Source: Sulfurimonas sp. HSL-1716
GTDB taxonomy: Bacteria; Campylobacterota; Campylobacteria; Campylobacterales; Sulfurimonadaceae
Assembly (NCBI RefSeq): GCF_039645975.1
Contig: NZ_CP147918.1
Span: 2,108,001 to 2,172,000 of the forward strand
DNA: 64,000 nucleotides
Direction of reading: 5' to 3'
Positions 24,800-33,993 of this stretch are shown in pieces. Position 1 is the first letter of the stretch, and every line of letters starts with the position of its first letter. The notes beneath the pieces are model-generated. The model saw nothing but the letters and a program-made list of their open reading frames with translations. It was not told the origin of the DNA and did no database searches. The position numbers and the translations under genes are program-made.

Positions 24800-24845
24800 A
24801 GCTTAAACTATGTTAAACCTTAATACCATTTAAGCTTATTTAAAT
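24800..24845 (+). promoter_or_regulatory. Inverted repeats upstream of nifS
   Basis: AGCTTAAA (24800-24807) and TTTAAGCT (24829-24836) form a perfect 8-bp inverted repeat with 21 bases between. A second perfect one, ATTTAA-GCTTAT-TTAAAT, spans 24828-24845. TTAAAC also occurs twice. The elements lie 80-130 bases before nifS in the 225-base gap and may be an operator; no gene is visible in that gap. Confidence 0.4.
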
Positions 24846-24909
24846 GAGGAAGGTATTATCATCTCATTAGCAAAAAGAGGACAATTTTACTCTTCTTTAA
24901 TTTTTATGA

Positions 24910-26157
<1,248 letters not shown>

Positions 26158-26173
26158 AAAGCACATAAAGTGC

Positions 26174-26262
26174 AAAGGGCATCACGCCGAGTGAAGCACA
26201 GCGCTAGCGCAGTCAAAGCGATAAACTCACTTTGACGTATCACAAAAAATGTGGTTCCCTTT
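26174..26262 (+). ncRNA. Structured spacer between nifS and nifU
   Basis: An outer pair AAAGGG (26174-26179) / CCCTTT (26257-26262) encloses three local elements: GCGCTAGCGC (26201-26210), GTCAAAG/CTTTGAC (26212-26218 with 26230-26236) and CACA/TGTG (26241-26253). Such nesting looks like a folded RNA, perhaps a processing or stability element that sets the NifS:NifU ratio. No known riboswitch is recognised. The call is tentative. Confidence 0.35.
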
Positions 26263-26294
26263 AATTTTATAAAATAAGATAAAAGGAAAATATT

Positions 26295-27269
26295 ATGGCA
26301 AAAAATGATTTAATCGGCGAATCTTTATGGGATGCTTATTCCGATAAAGTTACCCGTCTTATGAATAATCCTGAACATCAGGGCGAGATTACCGAAGAGG
26401 AAGCTGCCCAGCACGGCAACAAACTTATCGTTGCCGACTTTGGAGCGGAAAGCTGCGGCGATGCCGTACGTCTTTACTGGGAAGTTGACCCTAAAACAGA
26501 TATAATCGTGAACTCCAAATTTAGAAGCTTCGGATGCGGTACGGCAATAGCGAGCAGCGACGTTATGACAGAGCTTTGTATCGGCAAAACCGTACAAGAA
26601 GCGGTAAAGATCACGAATATCGACGTTGAGTTCGCTCTGCGCGATACGCCTGATGTTCCTGCAGTTCCGCCTCAAAAGATGCACTGCTCGGTCATGGCAT
26701 ATGATGTCATCAAAAAAGCGGCAGGATTATACCTCGGTGTCGATGCTGAAAGCTTTGAAGAGGAGATTATCGTCTGTGAATGTGCGCGCGTATCTCTTAA
26801 AACTCTCAAAGAGGTCATCAGACTCAACGATCTAAAAACGATCGAACAGATAACGGACTATACGAAAGCCGGCGGTTTTTGTAAGAGCTGTATAAAACCG
26901 GGCGGTCATGAAGAGCGTGAATACTATCTTGTAGATATCTTGGCAGACACACGCCGCGAGATGGATGAAGAGAAGATGAAAGCAGCTGCCGATGCCGGTG
27001 TAGAAGGTGATTTTGCTTCTATGACGCTTGTTCAAAAGATCAAAGCTATCGATACCATCATAGACGAGAACGTCCGCCAGTTTTTGATCATGGACGGAGG
27101 GAACATGGAAGTTATCGATATTAAAGAGGGCGGCGACAACATCGATGTCTACATCAGATACATAGGTGCTTGTAACGGATGTGCAAGTTCTACCACGGGA
27201 ACCCTTTACGCGATCGAGAGCACTTTAAAAGACAAACTCTCAAGTAAAATACGTGTTCTTCCTATCTAA
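26295..27269 (+). CDS. nifU: Fe-S cluster scaffold NifU
   Basis: A modular 324-residue scaffold. The N-terminal IscU-like domain has Cys54, Cys81 and Cys131; the central [2Fe-2S] ferredoxin-like domain has Cys161, Cys163, Cys196 and Cys199; the C-terminal NFU domain has CNGC (Cys293, Cys296). All nine Cys expected from Azotobacter NifU are present. It assembles clusters from NifS-derived sulfur and hands them to apoproteins. AAGGAAA precedes the ATG. Its stop codon lies inside the perfect hairpin shared with the convergent gene. Confidence 0.96.
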   Translation: MAKNDLIGESLWDAYSDKVTRLMNNPEHQGEITEEEAAQHGNKLIVADFGAESCGDAVRLYWEVDPKTDIIVNSKFRSFGCGTAIASSDVMTELCIGKTVQEAVKITNIDVEFALRDTPDVPAVPPQKMHCSVMAYDVIKKAAGLYLGVDAESFEEEIIVCECARVSLKTLKEVIRLNDLKTIEQITDYTKAGGFCKSCIKPGGHEEREYYLVDILADTRREMDEEKMKAAADAGVEGDFASMTLVQKIKAIDTIIDENVRQFLIMDGGNMEVIDIKEGGDNIDVYIRYIGACNGCASSTTGTLYAIESTLKDKLSSKIRVLPI

Positions 27270-27292
27270 AAGAGATACGCTCTTTTAGATAG
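27262..27292. terminator. Perfect hairpin containing both convergent stops
   Basis: A 13-bp perfect stem CTATCTAAAAGAG (27262-27274) / CTCTTTTAGATAG (27280-27292) with loop ATACG. The TAA of nifU and the TAA of the minus-strand cyclase gene lie at mirror positions inside the stem, and both proteins end in Ile encoded by the same ATC. It probably terminates both transcripts. Confidence 0.75.
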
Positions 27293-28643
27293 ACGATCTG
27301 CTTTTATACATCTCGACCCTGTTTCTCCCGTTAGTTTTTGCCTGGTAAAGCGCTATATCCGCACACTCTATGATCTGCTTGCATGTAAGCGGAGAGTTAT
27401 CACAGCTTACACCGAAACTGCACGTAAGATTTTCCACAGGAGGGAAGCTGGTCTCCTCTATCATTTTACGAAGTTTTTCAGCTAGCTGCAGCGCATCGGC
27501 TTTTGACGTACGTTCCAATACGATCGCAAACTCCTCTCCGCCGTATCTCGCCAGCGTATCAGTCGCTCTGAGCCCTTCCTTTACTGTTTTGACGACCTTT
27601 ATCAGAACTTCATCGCCTATGAGATGCCCGTAAGTATCGTTTACCGATTTAAAATGATCGACGTCAAACATTATGTAGGTAAACTCTTTTTTTGCTTCAC
27701 ACATGTTTTTCAATAAAATATCGAGATATGATCTTGAAAAACATGGGGTAAGAACATCCATATCCGCACGTCTTGCATAGGATTCCTTCTGCTTTTCAAG
27801 TTTTTTGGTGTACTCAAGCTCTTTGGTTACGTCTTGGATGATGACAAGATACTGGTCAAGCTCCGCCAAATAGCTCATGGAGATGGATACGTCCATACTG
27901 ACTCCGGATCTGTTTCTAAAATGGTGGGGAAGTCTTTGTATGTTATGTTCGTTCTTTACCGTTTTTAAAAGGGTCGGAAACGATTCGCTGTCGCTAAAGA
28001 GAGGTTGTAATCCCAGCTGCTTTAAATAATCCTCATTATAATCAAGCATGGTCTGAAGCGATTTGTTCGTGTAAGTGGCTTCGCCATCTCCCGTTAAGAT
28101 TGCAATGCCGTTTACTGCCATATCGAACGTTTTTTTGAAGTTGGTCTCTTGTTCTCTCAGTGATTTTTTCAGATGTTCCAGTTCGTTTGCCAGCTCTTCG
28201 AATTTTGCCTGATGCTCTTCATAGCATGAAAGATCCTGCAGTTCAAAAAGGATATACGTTCCGATCTTCGTGTAGTTTAACAGATACGGTCTTGCTTTTT
28301 GATCGGCTTCGATAATGTGAATAAAAAGATCGTTATCGTCCTGTTTATAAATAAGATTTTTAAATTTTGATTTTTCTTCATTGGGTACTATTTTTTCATA
28401 CCAGATTTTATGGAGGATATTCTGCTCTTTTTCACCGAGTATCTGCAGCATGGCCAGATTTAAATAAACGATGAAGTCATCGTCATCGACCACGAAACAG
28501 GCCCTTACCGAACCGTGAAGGATAGATTTCAGGTGCGCATTTTGTTCAAAAAGTTCATTATTTCGTTTATATAAAACAAACAGTAAAAAGAAAAAAACAA
28601 AGAACAGAACGAGCAACAAAAATAACAATAAATTATTTTGCAA
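27285..28643 (-). CDS. Membrane-anchored PAS-GGEEF diguanylate cyclase
   Basis: A 452-residue cyclase: one N-terminal membrane anchor (about residues 4-28), two PAS-like domains (about 40-165 and 185-300) joined by a coiled coil, and a GGDEF domain with intact RYGGEEF, which should make c-di-GMP. The frame runs upstream to TTG at 28688, but that stretch contains an extended -10 box, so the start is placed at TTG 28643, 9 bases behind GAGG; the protein then begins directly with its anchor. It converges on nifU. Confidence 0.88.
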   Translation of the reverse strand: MQNNLLLFLLLVLFFVFFFLLFVLYKRNNELFEQNAHLKSILHGSVRACFVVDDDDFIVYLNLAMLQILGEKEQNILHKIWYEKIVPNEEKSKFKNLIYKQDDNDLFIHIIEADQKARPYLLNYTKIGTYILFELQDLSCYEEHQAKFEELANELEHLKKSLREQETNFKKTFDMAVNGIAILTGDGEATYTNKSLQTMLDYNEDYLKQLGLQPLFSDSESFPTLLKTVKNEHNIQRLPHHFRNRSGVSMDVSISMSYLAELDQYLVIIQDVTKELEYTKKLEKQKESYARRADMDVLTPCFSRSYLDILLKNMCEAKKEFTYIMFDVDHFKSVNDTYGHLIGDEVLIKVVKTVKEGLRATDTLARYGGEEFAIVLERTSKADALQLAEKLRKMIEETSFPPVENLTCSFGVSCDNSPLTCKQIIECADIALYQAKTNGRNRVEMYKSRSSI

Positions 28644-28671
28644 AACGGTGTACCTCACTTCATTTGAATCG

Positions 28672-28680
28672 ATTATATCA
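28672..28680 (-). promoter_or_regulatory. Extended -10 promoter of the GGEEF gene
   Basis: TG-A-TATAAT on the minus strand matches the extended -10 consensus and would start transcription near 28665. This rules out the longer open frame as the coding start. Confidence 0.55.
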
Positions 28681-28742
28681 TATTTCAAAACAAATTGTCA
28701 TATTTTTGTGATTTTTTTTAAAAATAATATAGACTTGTTATC

Positions 28743-30014
28743 ATGAAAATACATATAGATCTAGACTGTTTTTTTGTTTCTGCCGAATGCACGAAAGACG
28801 CATCACTTTTGCATAAACCCGTTGCCATAGGCGGAAGAAGCGATATTCAGATATTTTCGCATAAAAACAGGAACCAGAATGTGAATCTGACGAATTCAGG
28901 ATCCTTTGTTTCAACCTTTTATCAGGAATACGACAAAAGGGATGATGACCTGCAAAATTTCTTGGACAAAGACGGAAGAGTCCGGGGAATACTGACAACG
29001 GCAAGCTACGAAGCCAGAAAATACGGTATCAAAACCGCAATGAGCATCAGCGAAGCGCTCCGTCTTTGCCCGCATCTCATCATAAAAGCACCGAATATGT
29101 CCTTGTATCAGGAACTTTCGCACAAACTTCATCTCTATCTGCAAGAGAAGATTCCCTTGGTGGAACAAGCGAGCATAGACGAGTTTTACTGCGACGTAAC
29201 GGGATGGATAGCAGATGAAGACGTTCCAAAGTTCATAGATTCGCTTCGCCACGATATCAAAAAAAATCTCGATCTTCCCGTATCCATAGGCGCTTCATAT
29301 ACAAGATACATAGCAAAGCTCGCAACCGGCGAAGCAAAACCTTTTGGCTGCAAGACGATATACAAAAAAGATTTTGACGCTTTTATTGATCCCATTCATG
29401 TCAGCAGGTTCTCCGGCATCGGAAAAGCCATGATGCGAAAACTTGAAGAAGCGCAGATATTTACGCTGGGAGAGCTAAGACGCAGACGCGGCACGATAGA
29501 GTCCTGGGGTCCTTATGCAAAAGAGCTTTATAAAAAAGTAAACGGAGAGACAGATACCCCAATCAGCACAAAAAGCGTGCGAAAATCGATCGGTATATCA
29601 AGGAGTTTTGATCCGGTATTTGACAGGACAGAGCTTAAAAGACGCGTCGTCATTCTTTCGCGTCATCTTATCTTCGCCATACAGAGGTTAAAAGTGATAC
29701 CCACGGTATTTTCGCTTTCGATCAGATATGAACTCAATCAAAAATCACATAGCAGTATCACGAAAAGAAAAGAGCTGAGCGAAAAGGAGTTCAAAGACCT
29801 ATGTTTGTCTCTTTTTATGCAGACCGACAATCAAAAACGTCTGCATATCGTGCATCTGGCCATAACTTCTTCGGAGTTTACGCATATCTGCAGACGCGAA
29901 CTCTCCCTTTTGGAGATGGATGACGACAATAGACAAAAAGAGCTGACAAAACAGGCTCATAAAGTAAGAGAGAAGTATGGCCTCGGCTCCCTTCGGTGGG
30001 GAAGCGAGATATAG
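28743..30014 (+). CDS. Y-family DNA polymerase (DinB/UmuC-like)
   Basis: A 423-residue translesion polymerase. Catalytic acidic residues are in HIDLDCFF (Asp6, Asp8) and ASIDEFY (Asp146, Glu147); TTASYEARKYGIKTAMS (85-101) is the finger motif, and RFSGIGKAMMRKL is the helix-hairpin-helix of the thumb. Between AIGG and RGILTTA, where DinB proteins have only a few residues, about 48 residues are present, rich in Asn and Asp. The C-terminal little-finger domain is complete. The start ATG has no strong ribosome site. It converges on purM with 2 bases between stops. Confidence 0.88.
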   Translation: MKIHIDLDCFFVSAECTKDASLLHKPVAIGGRSDIQIFSHKNRNQNVNLTNSGSFVSTFYQEYDKRDDDLQNFLDKDGRVRGILTTASYEARKYGIKTAMSISEALRLCPHLIIKAPNMSLYQELSHKLHLYLQEKIPLVEQASIDEFYCDVTGWIADEDVPKFIDSLRHDIKKNLDLPVSIGASYTRYIAKLATGEAKPFGCKTIYKKDFDAFIDPIHVSRFSGIGKAMMRKLEEAQIFTLGELRRRRGTIESWGPYAKELYKKVNGETDTPISTKSVRKSIGISRSFDPVFDRTELKRRVVILSRHLIFAIQRLKVIPTVFSLSIRYELNQKSHSSITKRKELSEKEFKDLCLSLFMQTDNQKRLHIVHLAITSSEFTHICRRELSLLEMDDDNRQKELTKQAHKVREKYGLGSLRWGSEI

Positions 30015-30016
30015 GT

Positions 30017-31015
30017 TTAGACCATCACCGCTTTTCTGGTACCGGATTTTATCTCGCCGATATGGTAGCTCCCCTCTGCCGCAGCTAAAACAGCGTCTAC
30101 GTTCTCCGGACGTACCACAAGTATCATCCCTACTCCCATGTTAAACGCTCTGAACATCTCGTCGCGCGCAACATGCTCGCCGATAAGATCAAAGATAGGA
30201 AGCGTTCTTATGCTGCTCTCTTTTACTTCGGCCATCAGGTTTTCAGGTAAAGCACGGGGAAGATTTTCGACAATCCCGCCGCCCGTGATATGGGCAAGCG
30301 CTACGATCTTCTCTTTTAATGCTTTAAAAGTCTTTACATAGATATTCGTCGGAGTCAAAAGAGTTTCTATAAGCGGCTTGCCGTTAAAATCTGCTCTAAA
30401 ATCAAGATTCATCTTCTCGAACAAGACTTTACGCGCAAGCGAAAAACCGTTCGAGTGAAGACCCGAACTCGGGAGCGCTATAAGCTGGTCACCCTCTTGA
30501 ACCATGCTCACGCGGTCCATCTCTGCCTTTTCCGCGACACCGACCGCAAAACCCGCAAGATCGTAATCGTCTTGGCTGTACATCCCGGGCATTTCGGCAG
30601 TTTCGCCGCCGATAAGCGCACATTCTGCTTCCACACACCCCGCAGCGATACCGCTTACTACCGAAGTAGCTACATCCACTTCAAGTTTGCCCGTCGCATA
30701 GTAATCCAAAAAGAACGACGGCGTACCGAAGTTACAAATAAGATCGTTCACACACATAGCAACAAGGTCGATCCCGACAGTGTTGTGTATCCCTGAATCA
30801 ATAGCAAGCTTTAGTTTTGTTCCCACTCCGTCTGTAGCTGCGAGCATTACGGGTTCATTGTAACCCTTAGGAAGTTCAAAAGCACCTGCAAATGAACCTA
30901 TCCCGCCTATAACGCCCGGTATCTTCGTAGATTTGACTAACGGCTTGATATTCTCGACAAAACTGTTTCCCGCATCGATATCGACACCGGCGTCTTTGTA
31001 GCTTATTTGACTCAT
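30017..31015 (-). CDS. purM: Phosphoribosylformylglycinamidine cyclo-ligase
   Basis: PurM (AIR synthetase) closes the imidazole ring in purine synthesis, using ATP. The 332-residue product has the N-terminal [11 protein letters not shown], the glycine-rich [19 protein letters not shown] and [11 protein letters not shown] motifs of the family, and [13 protein letters not shown] late. AGGA lies 7 bases before the ATG. An extended -10 box precedes it at 31043-31051. It shares a neighbourhood with coaE and dapF on the other strand, as in other Campylobacterota. Confidence 0.96.
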   Translation of the reverse strand: MSQISYKDAGVDIDAGNSFVENIKPLVKSTKIPGVIGGIGSFAGAFELPKGYNEPVMLAATDGVGTKLKLAIDSGIHNTVGIDLVAMCVNDLICNFGTPSFFLDYYATGKLEVDVATSVVSGIAAGCVEAECALIGGETAEMPGMYSQDDYDLAGFAVGVAEKAEMDRVSMVQEGDQLIALPSSGLHSNGFSLARKVLFEKMNLDFRADFNGKPLIETLLTPTNIYVKTFKALKEKIVALAHITGGGIVENLPRALPENLMAEVKESSIRTLPIFDLIGEHVARDEMFRAFNMGVGMILVVRPENVDAVLAAAEGSYHIGEIKSGTRKAVMV

Positions 31016-31042
31016 AAATTTTCCTATGTAAAAAGTAACGTG

Positions 31043-31051
31043 ATTATACCA
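31043..31051 (-). promoter_or_regulatory. Extended -10 promoter of purM
   Basis: TGG-TATAAT on the minus strand, an exact extended -10, ends 27 bases before the purM ATG. Confidence 0.6.
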
Positions 31052-31066
31052 AAGAGGTATTTAGTT

Positions 31067-31249
31067 TTAGTTGATGTCGCACTTTTTGGTTATCATACAA
31101 AGGGGACAGAAATTCGTGATTCCCGCGATAAGAGGAATAACCCCCAGATAAAACCAGTAAATGCCCGTGTAAGCACCGATAGCGATTAAAATAATTCCGA
31201 GAAGAATACGAAATACCCTACAAAACTTTCTTACTTTATTTAAATCCAT
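31067..31249 (-). CDS. Small DUF2892-type membrane protein
   Basis: A 60-residue protein with two membrane segments (about 11-30 and 31-50) and the closing NFCPLCMITKKC, typical of DUF2892/YgaP-tail-like proteins, small inner-membrane proteins of unknown role often seen near rhodanese or sulfur genes. Three ATG codons stand in a row; the third (31249) is chosen because AAGGG lies 7 bases before it. It is upstream of purM on the same strand, but a promoter separates them. Confidence 0.75.
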   Translation of the reverse strand: MDLNKVRKFCRVFRILLGIILIAIGAYTGIYWFYLGVIPLIAGITNFCPLCMITKKCDIN

Positions 31250-31403
31250 CATCATACCCTTGATTTTTTTAATGAAATTATATCCATAATTTTTTTTAGT
31301 TATAATTAGAGATAAAATTAATCGTTATCCATAGGGGTAACTTTTTAATATTTTTTAAATCTAATCTGATACAATCGCGAAAACTTAAAAACTAGGAAAA
31401 ATT

Positions 31404-31949
31404 TTGAAAGATTTTATATACCCGGAAATGATGATACATGTGCCGCTTTGTACACATAAAGAACCAAAGAACATCCTTGTACTGAGCGACGATGCGATGA
31501 AGCTTCAGCTTGAGATCTCACGTCATGACGATATGAGCGCTACAACGGTTCCCGCATCATTGGAAAGTCTTAGAAACGCCGGCGACGCATCGTTTGAAAT
31601 AATTCTATCCGAAGCAGCATGCGACGCAGCCAATATCGCCCATATGAGCAGAGCATTGACGGATGACGGCCTTTTGGTCACTGTACACCCGTCACTGGAC
31701 AATGTGGAAGAGAACAAGATCATTATGCAGGTTATGGCAAACTATTTCAAGATCATCATGCCTTACCGTTTAGAAAACGGGGAGAGTCTGCTTTTAGCTT
31801 CAAAAGCGTACCATCCGACAGCGGATCTGATCTTGCAGCGTGCAGATATGCTTGACGGCCTTAGCTACTACAACAGCGACATCCATCCGGCGGCTTTTGC
31901 TATGGGCAACTATATCCGCAAAGAATATCTCGGAATCATAAGAAACTAA
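31404..31949 (+). CDS. Spermidine synthase-like protein lacking the N-terminal domain
   Basis: The 181-residue product matches the C-terminal two-thirds of SpeE from Campylobacter and Helicobacter as I recall it, including the closing YYNSDIHPAAFAM. The N-terminal beta domain (about 80 residues) is absent, and the methyltransferase-type nucleotide motif (ILVLSDDAMKLQLEISRH) lacks the usual G-x-G. It is probably not a working aminopropyltransferase; it may have another role. The start is TTG at 31404 behind AGGAAAA. The stop overlaps the coaE start. Confidence 0.7.
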   Translation: MKDFIYPEMMIHVPLCTHKEPKNILVLSDDAMKLQLEISRHDDMSATTVPASLESLRNAGDASFEIILSEAACDAANIAHMSRALTDDGLLVTVHPSLDNVEENKIIMQVMANYFKIIMPYRLENGESLLLASKAYHPTADLILQRADMLDGLSYYNSDIHPAAFAMGNYIRKEYLGIIRN

Positions 31950-32542
31950 TGGCGTTTAAGTATGCTATCGCGCTCACCGGTTCGATCGCCACGGGCAAGA
32001 GTACCGTCGCTTCGCTGATGGCGCTTAACGGCATGCGCGTCATAGATGCGGACAGCATAAGTCATGAGATATTAGAAGCAAATGCACAGTGGGTCAAAGA
32101 AAATTTCGGCGAAGAGTTTGTCAAAAACTCCAAAGTGGACAGACCAGCTCTTGGAAAGCTGATATTTTCAAACAAAGATGCCAAAAAGAAATTAGAAGCG
32201 TTCCTGCATCCGCTCATACGCCAAGAGATCGAAGCGAGATCGGAGAAACAGGACAGTTTTAAGTTTCCCTATCTCATAGACATCCCTCTGTTTTTTGAGA
32301 GTCAGGCGTACCCCATCAAAGACAGCGTCGTCGTCTATACTCCGCCCGAGCTTCAGCTTGAGCGTTTTATGAAGAGAAACGGCTACTCAAAAGAGGAATC
32401 TCTAAAACGTATCGCGAGCCAGATGCCGATAGATGAGAAAAAAAAACGTGCAACCTGGGTGATAGACAACTCAAAAGACCTGCCGCACCTTCAAGATGAG
32501 GTAGAAAAGTTCGTAAATACCATAAAGGAAAAATACCTATGA
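31949..32542 (+). CDS. coaE: Dephospho-CoA kinase
   Basis: CoaE phosphorylates dephospho-CoA in the last step of coenzyme A synthesis. The P-loop GSIATGKSTV lies at residues 11-20, DADSISHEIL carries the conserved DAD motif, and HPLIRQEI plus PLFFES follow. Length 197 is normal. The ATG overlaps the stop of the SpeE-like gene, and the stop overlaps dapF (ATGA). The three genes form one operon. Confidence 0.96.
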   Translation: MAFKYAIALTGSIATGKSTVASLMALNGMRVIDADSISHEILEANAQWVKENFGEEFVKNSKVDRPALGKLIFSNKDAKKKLEAFLHPLIRQEIEARSEKQDSFKFPYLIDIPLFFESQAYPIKDSVVVYTPPELQLERFMKRNGYSKEESLKRIASQMPIDEKKKRATWVIDNSKDLPHLQDEVEKFVNTIKEKYL

Positions 32543-33282
32543 ATGTAACTAAATACAGTGCAAACGGAAACGATTTTGTTATTTTTCACACTTTTTTAAA
32601 AAAAGACCGCTCCGCTCTGGCAAAAGAGATCTGCGACCGCCAAAACGGTGTGGGTGCCGACGGACTTATTGTCTTGATTCCTCATGAAACATACGACTTT
32701 GAGTGGGAGTTTTATAACTCCGACGGAAGTACGGCGGAGATGTGCGGAAACGGCAGTCGTGCATGTGCACATTATGCCTTTACAAACGGTCTTGCTCCCG
32801 CATCAATGCGCTTTTTAACACAGGCAGGCGTTATCGGAGCGGAAGTAAACGGCACTCTTGTAACAAGCGAGCTTACTCCTCCGAATATTCTTGACAAAGA
32901 GATAGTAGAGAATAAAAAATCCTGGTGGAAAATAGATACGGGCGTACCTCATCTCATTACTTTTGACGCGGATATAGAGAACTTCGACATCAAAGAAGCA
33001 AGAGAGCTTAGATACAAATATAACGCAAACGTAAATATCGCTGCCGTAAAAGAGAACGGGTTATATGTAAGAACTTACGAGCGCGGTGTCGAAGATGAGA
33101 CATTAGCCTGCGGTACGGGCATGGCATCCGCATTTTACAGAGCTTACCAGGAGAGTCTTGTTGCAGACAATACAAAAGTATTTCCAAAAAGCGGAGATAC
33201 TCTCTACCTGGCAGCAAAAGGAGATACTATCACTTTTGCCGGAGAGGTCAAAGCCGTATTTACGACCGACTACAACGTCTAG
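32539..33282 (+). CDS. dapF: Diaminopimelate epimerase
   Basis: DapF converts LL- to meso-diaminopimelate for lysine and peptidoglycan synthesis. The two catalytic Cys are Cys69 (EMCGNGSRA) and Cys191 (LACGTGMAS). The N-terminal YSANGNDFVIF and NSDGSTAEM are typical. The 247-residue length is slightly short but complete. It overlaps coaE by 4 bases, and its TAG stop shares a CTAG with the stop of the convergent glucosaminidase gene. Confidence 0.96.
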   Translation: MNVTKYSANGNDFVIFHTFLKKDRSALAKEICDRQNGVGADGLIVLIPHETYDFEWEFYNSDGSTAEMCGNGSRACAHYAFTNGLAPASMRFLTQAGVIGAEVNGTLVTSELTPPNILDKEIVENKKSWWKIDTGVPHLITFDADIENFDIKEARELRYKYNANVNIAAVKENGLYVRTYERGVEDETLACGTGMASAFYRAYQESLVADNTKVFPKSGDTLYLAAKGDTITFAGEVKAVFTTDYNV

Positions 33283-33290
33283 TCGTCGTA
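33261..33290. terminator. Hairpin around overlapping convergent stop codons
   Basis: TACGAC-c-GACTA (33261-33272) pairs with TAGTC-GTCGTA (33280-33290), 11 bp with one bulged C and a 7-base loop. The shared CTAG (33279-33282) that holds both TAG stops lies at the loop edge. There is no intergenic space at all, so the coding ends double as a terminator-like structure. Confidence 0.5.
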
Positions 33291-33956
33291 CTTTGTCAAG
33301 TTGTTGTGATTGATGACTTGAGAAAGCTGCTTGGCATAAGTATCTCCGATCTCAGAGTATCTGTCAAGGGCTTTGACCAAAAGATGAGGATCGTCCGTTT
33401 GTAACCGTACGGCTCTGAACTTTTTAAATGCTTTTGAGATAGACATCGTCCTGTAATAAGCTCTCACCGAATCATTGATACTTTTGAACTTTGTCAGCCA
33501 AACCGTTCTTTTTCCGTTTTTTTCACCCGCGGCGATTCTCGGTTCTTTAGGGTCGATACTGTGAACTCCGAAGATGTTGTTGGCTTCCACAAAGAATCTG
33601 GACGTCCCCCAAGAGCTTTCCATCGCCGCTTGGGCTATAACTATGCTTTGAGGGTGCGGCTTTAATGCTTCTAGCAGCGCGACATCGCTTTTAACCTGAT
33701 AAAGAGCCTTTAATCTGTTAACCTCTTTCAAGTTTTTACCCTCTTTTATATCCCTGTCTATTCTTTTATATCTATTCATTAAAAGATTATGAACTTTTTT
33801 CACCGCAGGTACGACCAGATAAAAGAACCTCTCTTTTTTTTCCTGGATCGTCATGTTCTTCGGTACTACGTTCGCGACATATTTCGCTTTTTTATGAGCA
33901 TGCGTATCTCCAAAGACGGATATGCCTAATACCAGTAGTAAATAAAGATATTTCAA
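33279..33956 (-). CDS. Bax-like glucosaminidase-domain protein
   Basis: A 225-residue exported protein with a signal peptide (about 1-17) and a glucosaminidase/Bax-type domain (about 85-220): QSIVIAQAAMESSWGTSRFF carries the likely catalytic Glu, followed by ANNIFGVHS and the late DRYSEIGDTYAKQLSQVI. It should cut glycan strands of peptidoglycan in the periplasm. The start is TTG at 33956 behind AGAGGA. The stop overlaps that of dapF within CTAG. Confidence 0.85.
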   Translation of the reverse strand: MKYLYLLLVLGISVFGDTHAHKKAKYVANVVPKNMTIQEKKERFFYLVVPAVKKVHNLLMNRYKRIDRDIKEGKNLKEVNRLKALYQVKSDVALLEALKPHPQSIVIAQAAMESSWGTSRFFVEANNIFGVHSIDPKEPRIAAGEKNGKRTVWLTKFKSINDSVRAYYRTMSISKAFKKFRAVRLQTDDPHLLVKALDRYSEIGDTYAKQLSQVINHNNLTKYDD

Positions 33957-33993
33957 AAAATCCTCTCCTTTTTTAAAAAAATGAAATCAAACA

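Noticed and set aside
24844-24870. Eight-codon leader peptide (ATG AGG AAG ...) before nifS
   Set aside because: It is too short to judge, with no ribosome site and no run of regulatory codons.
26174-26262. Known riboswitch class in the nifS-nifU gap
   Set aside because: No conserved core of a known class (SAM, TPP, cobalamin, FMN, glycine) could be recognised.
28644-28688. Upstream start (TTG at 28688) of the GGEEF cyclase
   Set aside because: The segment contains an exact extended -10 promoter, and a ribosome site fits TTG 28643.
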